Shown here: one piece after another, positions 41,551 through 43,806 of the stretch
Layout of the letters: each line of letters begins with the position of its first letter
How positions within the stretch are numbered: position 1 is the first letter of the stretch
Source of the DNA: UBA3103 sp002365855
GTDB lineage: Bacteria > Bacillota > Desulfotomaculia > Desulfotomaculales > Pelotomaculaceae
DNA: 43,806 bases
Direction of reading: 5' to 3'
NCBI GenBank assembly: GCA_030627625.1
Contig: DAOURR010000011.1
Span: forward strand, 1 to 43,806
The notes under the pieces: generated by a model
The model's database searches: none
Told to the model about the DNA's origin: nothing
Seen by the model: the letters and a program-made list of their open reading frames with translations, nothing else
Position numbers and translations under genes: made by a program

Positions 41551-42501
41551 TCAACAAAATACACCCAGGACAAATGCGAGCGCCGCCGCATGGCCGGTTG
41601 ATATGCAAATCATCCACTTTTCCCGGTAGGTTATGGATTGAATATCCAGAGCGTCGGTGCTGGCGGCGAGATATATGCAAATAGCAGCCGGGAAAACTGT
41701 TAGTAAAAAGACAGGATTTAAAAATATGCCTGCAGCCAGGCTTATAACTACCGCAAATAAATAATAAAACACAGGAACCAGCCTCGCAGCAGAGGGTCCC
41801 CACTTTTCACAAAATGCGGCCGGAGTAGTAATCTTGCGAGGACTGGCCTGAAGGTCGGCTGGAATGTCAGGCAGGTGGTGCTGCATGATCCAACCTACCG
41901 TCAGGATACCGTGCAGGGTCCCGGCAGTCAGGACTTCCAGGGTTAAACTGCCGGTAAAAATATAGAAGGAGCCTGCTGTGCAGGAAACAAAAGCTGGAAA
42001 CATGGCCAGCCATTCCCCAAGAAAAGGCCGGTAGGCCAGTCTGAAGGGGGGCAGGGTATAGCTTAGGGCGGACCAAGCCCCCACGAGTAGGAAAACCAAA
42101 ACGAAGGGTCCTCTAAAACTGCTGAAATAGATACCCGCGCCTACAGCCAGAACCAGGCCGAAAAGACCGGCCAATAAGATGCTGCCCTCGTTGAGAAGAC
42201 CTTCCTTGATTACACCAGATCCTCCCGAAAGAATGCCTTGGCTGCTCCTGTCTGTTCCGGAGCGCCAATCTTCAAGGTCATTACAGGCGTGAGCGGTAAT
42301 TCCGTGAAGTATTGTCCCGGCCAGAATAATTATCCCAATATTCAAGCCGTTTAACCAACTATGTCCGGGGTAACCGGCCGCAAGCCCAATGCCCAGAATA
42401 AAAGCACTGGCGCTTGAAGCAAGAACAGGCATGATTCTTAACAGTCTCCATAACCCCAAAGCTTTTGGCTTTATCGAAATTAACAGGCTGTAACTGCTCA
42501 T
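41551..42501 (-). CDS. UbiA family prenyltransferase (menaquinone-type)
   Basis: 316 residues with eight or nine membrane spans. The first Asp motif NDLEDWRSGTD follows HGITAHAC, typical of MenA/UbiA proteins; the second Asp site is present as PDIPADLQ. It transfers a polyprenyl chain to an aromatic acceptor, here most likely a naphthoate of the futalosine pathway (MqnP-like) or DHNA. ATG 42501 lies behind GAGAGGAA. It starts 22 bases after the polyprenyl synthase gene, so they form one operon. Confidence 0.85.
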   Translation of the reverse strand: MSSYSLLISIKPKALGLWRLLRIMPVLASSASAFILGIGLAAGYPGHSWLNGLNIGIIILAGTILHGITAHACNDLEDWRSGTDRSSQGILSGGSGVIKEGLLNEGSILLAGLFGLVLAVGAGIYFSSFRGPFVLVFLLVGAWSALSYTLPPFRLAYRPFLGEWLAMFPAFVSCTAGSFYIFTGSLTLEVLTAGTLHGILTVGWIMQHHLPDIPADLQASPRKITTPAAFCEKWGPSAARLVPVFYYLFAVVISLAAGIFLNPVFLLTVFPAAICIYLAASTDALDIQSITYREKWMICISTGHAAALAFVLGVFC

Positions 42502-42523
42502 TACGAGTTCCTCTCGCCGGTCA

Positions 42524-43519
42524 TTAATATCTTCTTGTAGTAATGAAATCCAACAACGAAAACAGGCTTTGACGAGCGTCATTTTCAGGGAGGGATGCCA
42601 GGGCGCGGCCTGCCATCCAGGCGCAGCGTCTCGCCAGTCTGTGTGTATATGAGAATGAGCCTGCCTTACAGAGTTCGCTGACAATAAATTCAACGGCGGT
42701 CGTGGGCAGCTCTTTTTTTTCGATTAGTACACAAATCTCCGTTTTCCTGGGGCTATATTTCAGGGCGTGAATTACTGGCAGGGTAAGTACGCCATGCCTG
42801 ATGTCCTGCGCTACAGGCTTGCCAAGGTTTAGCGCATCTCCTGTAAAATCAAGGAGGTCGTCAGTGATCTGAAAAGATACTCCTAAAAACAGGCCGAATC
42901 TCTCCAGGGATAGTGTTGAAACATGAGAGACTCCTGATAAACTTGCACCCAGTTTGCAGCAGCAAGATAGGAACGCGCCACTTTTACCGGTTACCCGCGT
43001 CAAGTATTCTTTTTCTGAGGTTGCACTTTTAAAGAGAGCTCTTTGCTGGTCAATTTCAGCATTTACCATTGTCTTGAGGGATGTTGAGAGGGTAGATAGC
43101 GCGAACTCCGGCAGGCCTGCCGTTCTTTCCAAAAATATGGCGTACAAATAATCCCCCGCGAGAATGGCAGTATTCTGACCCATGAGGTTATTTACTGTTC
43201 GCTCTCCTCTCCGGCAATCCGAACCGTCGATGATGTCGTCGTGGACGAGGGTGGCCAGGTGCAGTATTTCAACGGCTGCGGCGAGCTTTCGGACAGATGG
43301 GCAGGGACCGCGGCCAAACAGGGAAGAAAGCAGAACCAGTGCCGGCCGAAGCCTTTTCCCACCCATTAAAATAGAGTTAAAATCAGAGCCCTGGAATACC
43401 CCGCCCAATTCTGTCTCGACACCCTGCATCTCTTCAAGGACAGGACCGTACAACGTATCCGGCCTAAAACCATTTGTTTTATTCTGTAATAATTCAGGCA
43501 CAACAATTTCTTTATCCAT
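42524..43519 (-). CDS. Polyprenyl diphosphate synthase, catalytic (HepT-like)
   Basis: 331 residues of the trans-polyprenyl synthase family with both Asp-rich motifs: LVHDDIIDGSDCRRGE (FARM) and QITDDLLDFTGD (SARM), as well as GGKRLRPALVLLS and AGDYLYA. Chain length is not predictable; with the HepS-like subunit at 29998 it may form a heterodimer of the HepST kind. It makes the side chain for menaquinone attached by the neighbouring UbiA. ATG 43519 is the start. Confidence 0.9.
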   Translation of the reverse strand: MDKEIVVPELLQNKTNGFRPDTLYGPVLEEMQGVETELGGVFQGSDFNSILMGGKRLRPALVLLSSLFGRGPCPSVRKLAAAVEILHLATLVHDDIIDGSDCRRGERTVNNLMGQNTAILAGDYLYAIFLERTAGLPEFALSTLSTSLKTMVNAEIDQQRALFKSATSEKEYLTRVTGKSGAFLSCCCKLGASLSGVSHVSTLSLERFGLFLGVSFQITDDLLDFTGDALNLGKPVAQDIRHGVLTLPVIHALKYSPRKTEICVLIEKKELPTTAVEFIVSELCKAGSFSYTHRLARRCAWMAGRALASLPENDARQSLFSLLDFITTRRY

Positions 43520-43728
43520 AATGTTTATATTATGCCGAAAGTGTGATGTTACTATGCTAAAGCCAGTCGGGTCGGAGGGGTATGTTGCTTGGCAGGTAAA
43601 AAAGACTTTAAGGTATTTAAGTTGTGAAGCTGCTCATATTATTAATAATACCAGCATACTTCTTATAAGAAAATTGATTGCCAGGAAGTATCACGCAATA
43701 TACCTTTGCAGCCGGGCGGAGGGTTTAA

Positions 43729-43806
43729 TTTGCCTGTATTGGTGCGTGCTTTTCGGTTGAATAAAAAGAAATCCTTAATACTTATTGTCGCCGCGATCGC
43801 TTTAAT
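43729..43806 (+). CDS. Start of a secreted or membrane protein, cut by window edge
   Basis: TTG 43729 follows GGCGGAGGG at a good distance, and the 25 codons present encode MPVLVRAFRLNKKKSLILIV followed by AAIAL, a basic stretch followed by a hydrophobic core, as in a signal peptide or membrane anchor. The identity cannot be told from so little. Confidence 0.45.

Overview
The window looks like chromosome of a spore-forming, anaerobic, low-GC-phylum (Firmicutes) bacterium of the Peptococcaceae, of the Pelotomaculum/Desulfotomaculum kind. This is inferred from gene content: an uninterrupted sporulation sigma-K gene, SelA/SelB, a MobA, futalosine-type menaquinone synthesis (MqnA), a DUF3793 protein, type IV pilus genes behind an aro operon, and a clostridial Tad locus. 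Frequent GTG/TTG starts behind strong GGAGG-type ribosome sites fit this. No rRNA, tRNA, insertion sequence or CRISPR array was seen.

Layout. 1-6.1 kb is patchy and partly decayed: a cell-wall amidase behind a LexA-like box, an AprX-type protease that seems to lack its prodomain, a ferritin-like protein, a membrane diguanylate cyclase, the 3' remnant of an HD-GYP gene, a DUF3793 protein, a palindromic REP/MITE-like element, and a two-gene module (ArsR-type regulator plus one-span coiled-coil membrane protein) with a promoter buried in a perfect palindrome. 6.0-11.8 kb holds sigK (minus) and the plus-strand run mobA-yqeG-aroE-aroC-aroK-aroB. 11.9-16.7 kb is a compact type IV pilus/competence-like set (prepilin peptidase, PilB, PilT, PilC, pseudopilin). 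17.2-25.7 kb, on the minus strand, is a Tad (Flp) pilus operon (TadE, TadG-like, CpaB, CpaE with receiver domain, TadA, TadB, TadC) that ends in a chemoreceptor-like protein whose signalling tip is degenerate. A DegS/DegU-like two-component pair lies directly upstream (26.0-27.9 kb). Between the two convergent pilus loci lies a candidate class I c-di-GMP riboswitch on the minus strand, followed by a 49-codon membrane ORF.

28-32.7 kb: a ferredoxin with a small basic ORF, a fumarylacetoacetase-family hydrolase, speD, a HepS-like non-catalytic prenyl synthase subunit, a recognisable 3' stump of menG/ubiE, mqnA, and an L,D-transpeptidase. 32.8-36.4 kb: purL (with two PurS-like N-terminal domains) and purQ. 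36.8-40.1 kb: selA-selB. 40.4-43.5 kb: a geranylgeranyl-reductase-family flavoprotein, convergent with a UbiA prenyltransferase and a catalytic polyprenyl diphosphate synthase. The right edge cuts a gene just after its start.

How it fits together. The shikimate genes supply chorismate, which MqnA draws into menaquinone; HepS-like and HepT-like subunits would make the side chain, UbiA would attach it, and the GGR-family protein could saturate it. The dead menG stump sits exactly where Bacillus has hepS-menG-hepT, so this looks like a broken and scattered menaquinone operon. Cyclic-di-GMP is a second theme: a GGDEF enzyme, an HD-GYP stump and a GEMM-like riboswitch lying between two pilus loci. 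The most interesting points are the riboswitch plus micro-ORF, the tip-degenerate receptor inside the Tad operon, and the menG/hepS relics.
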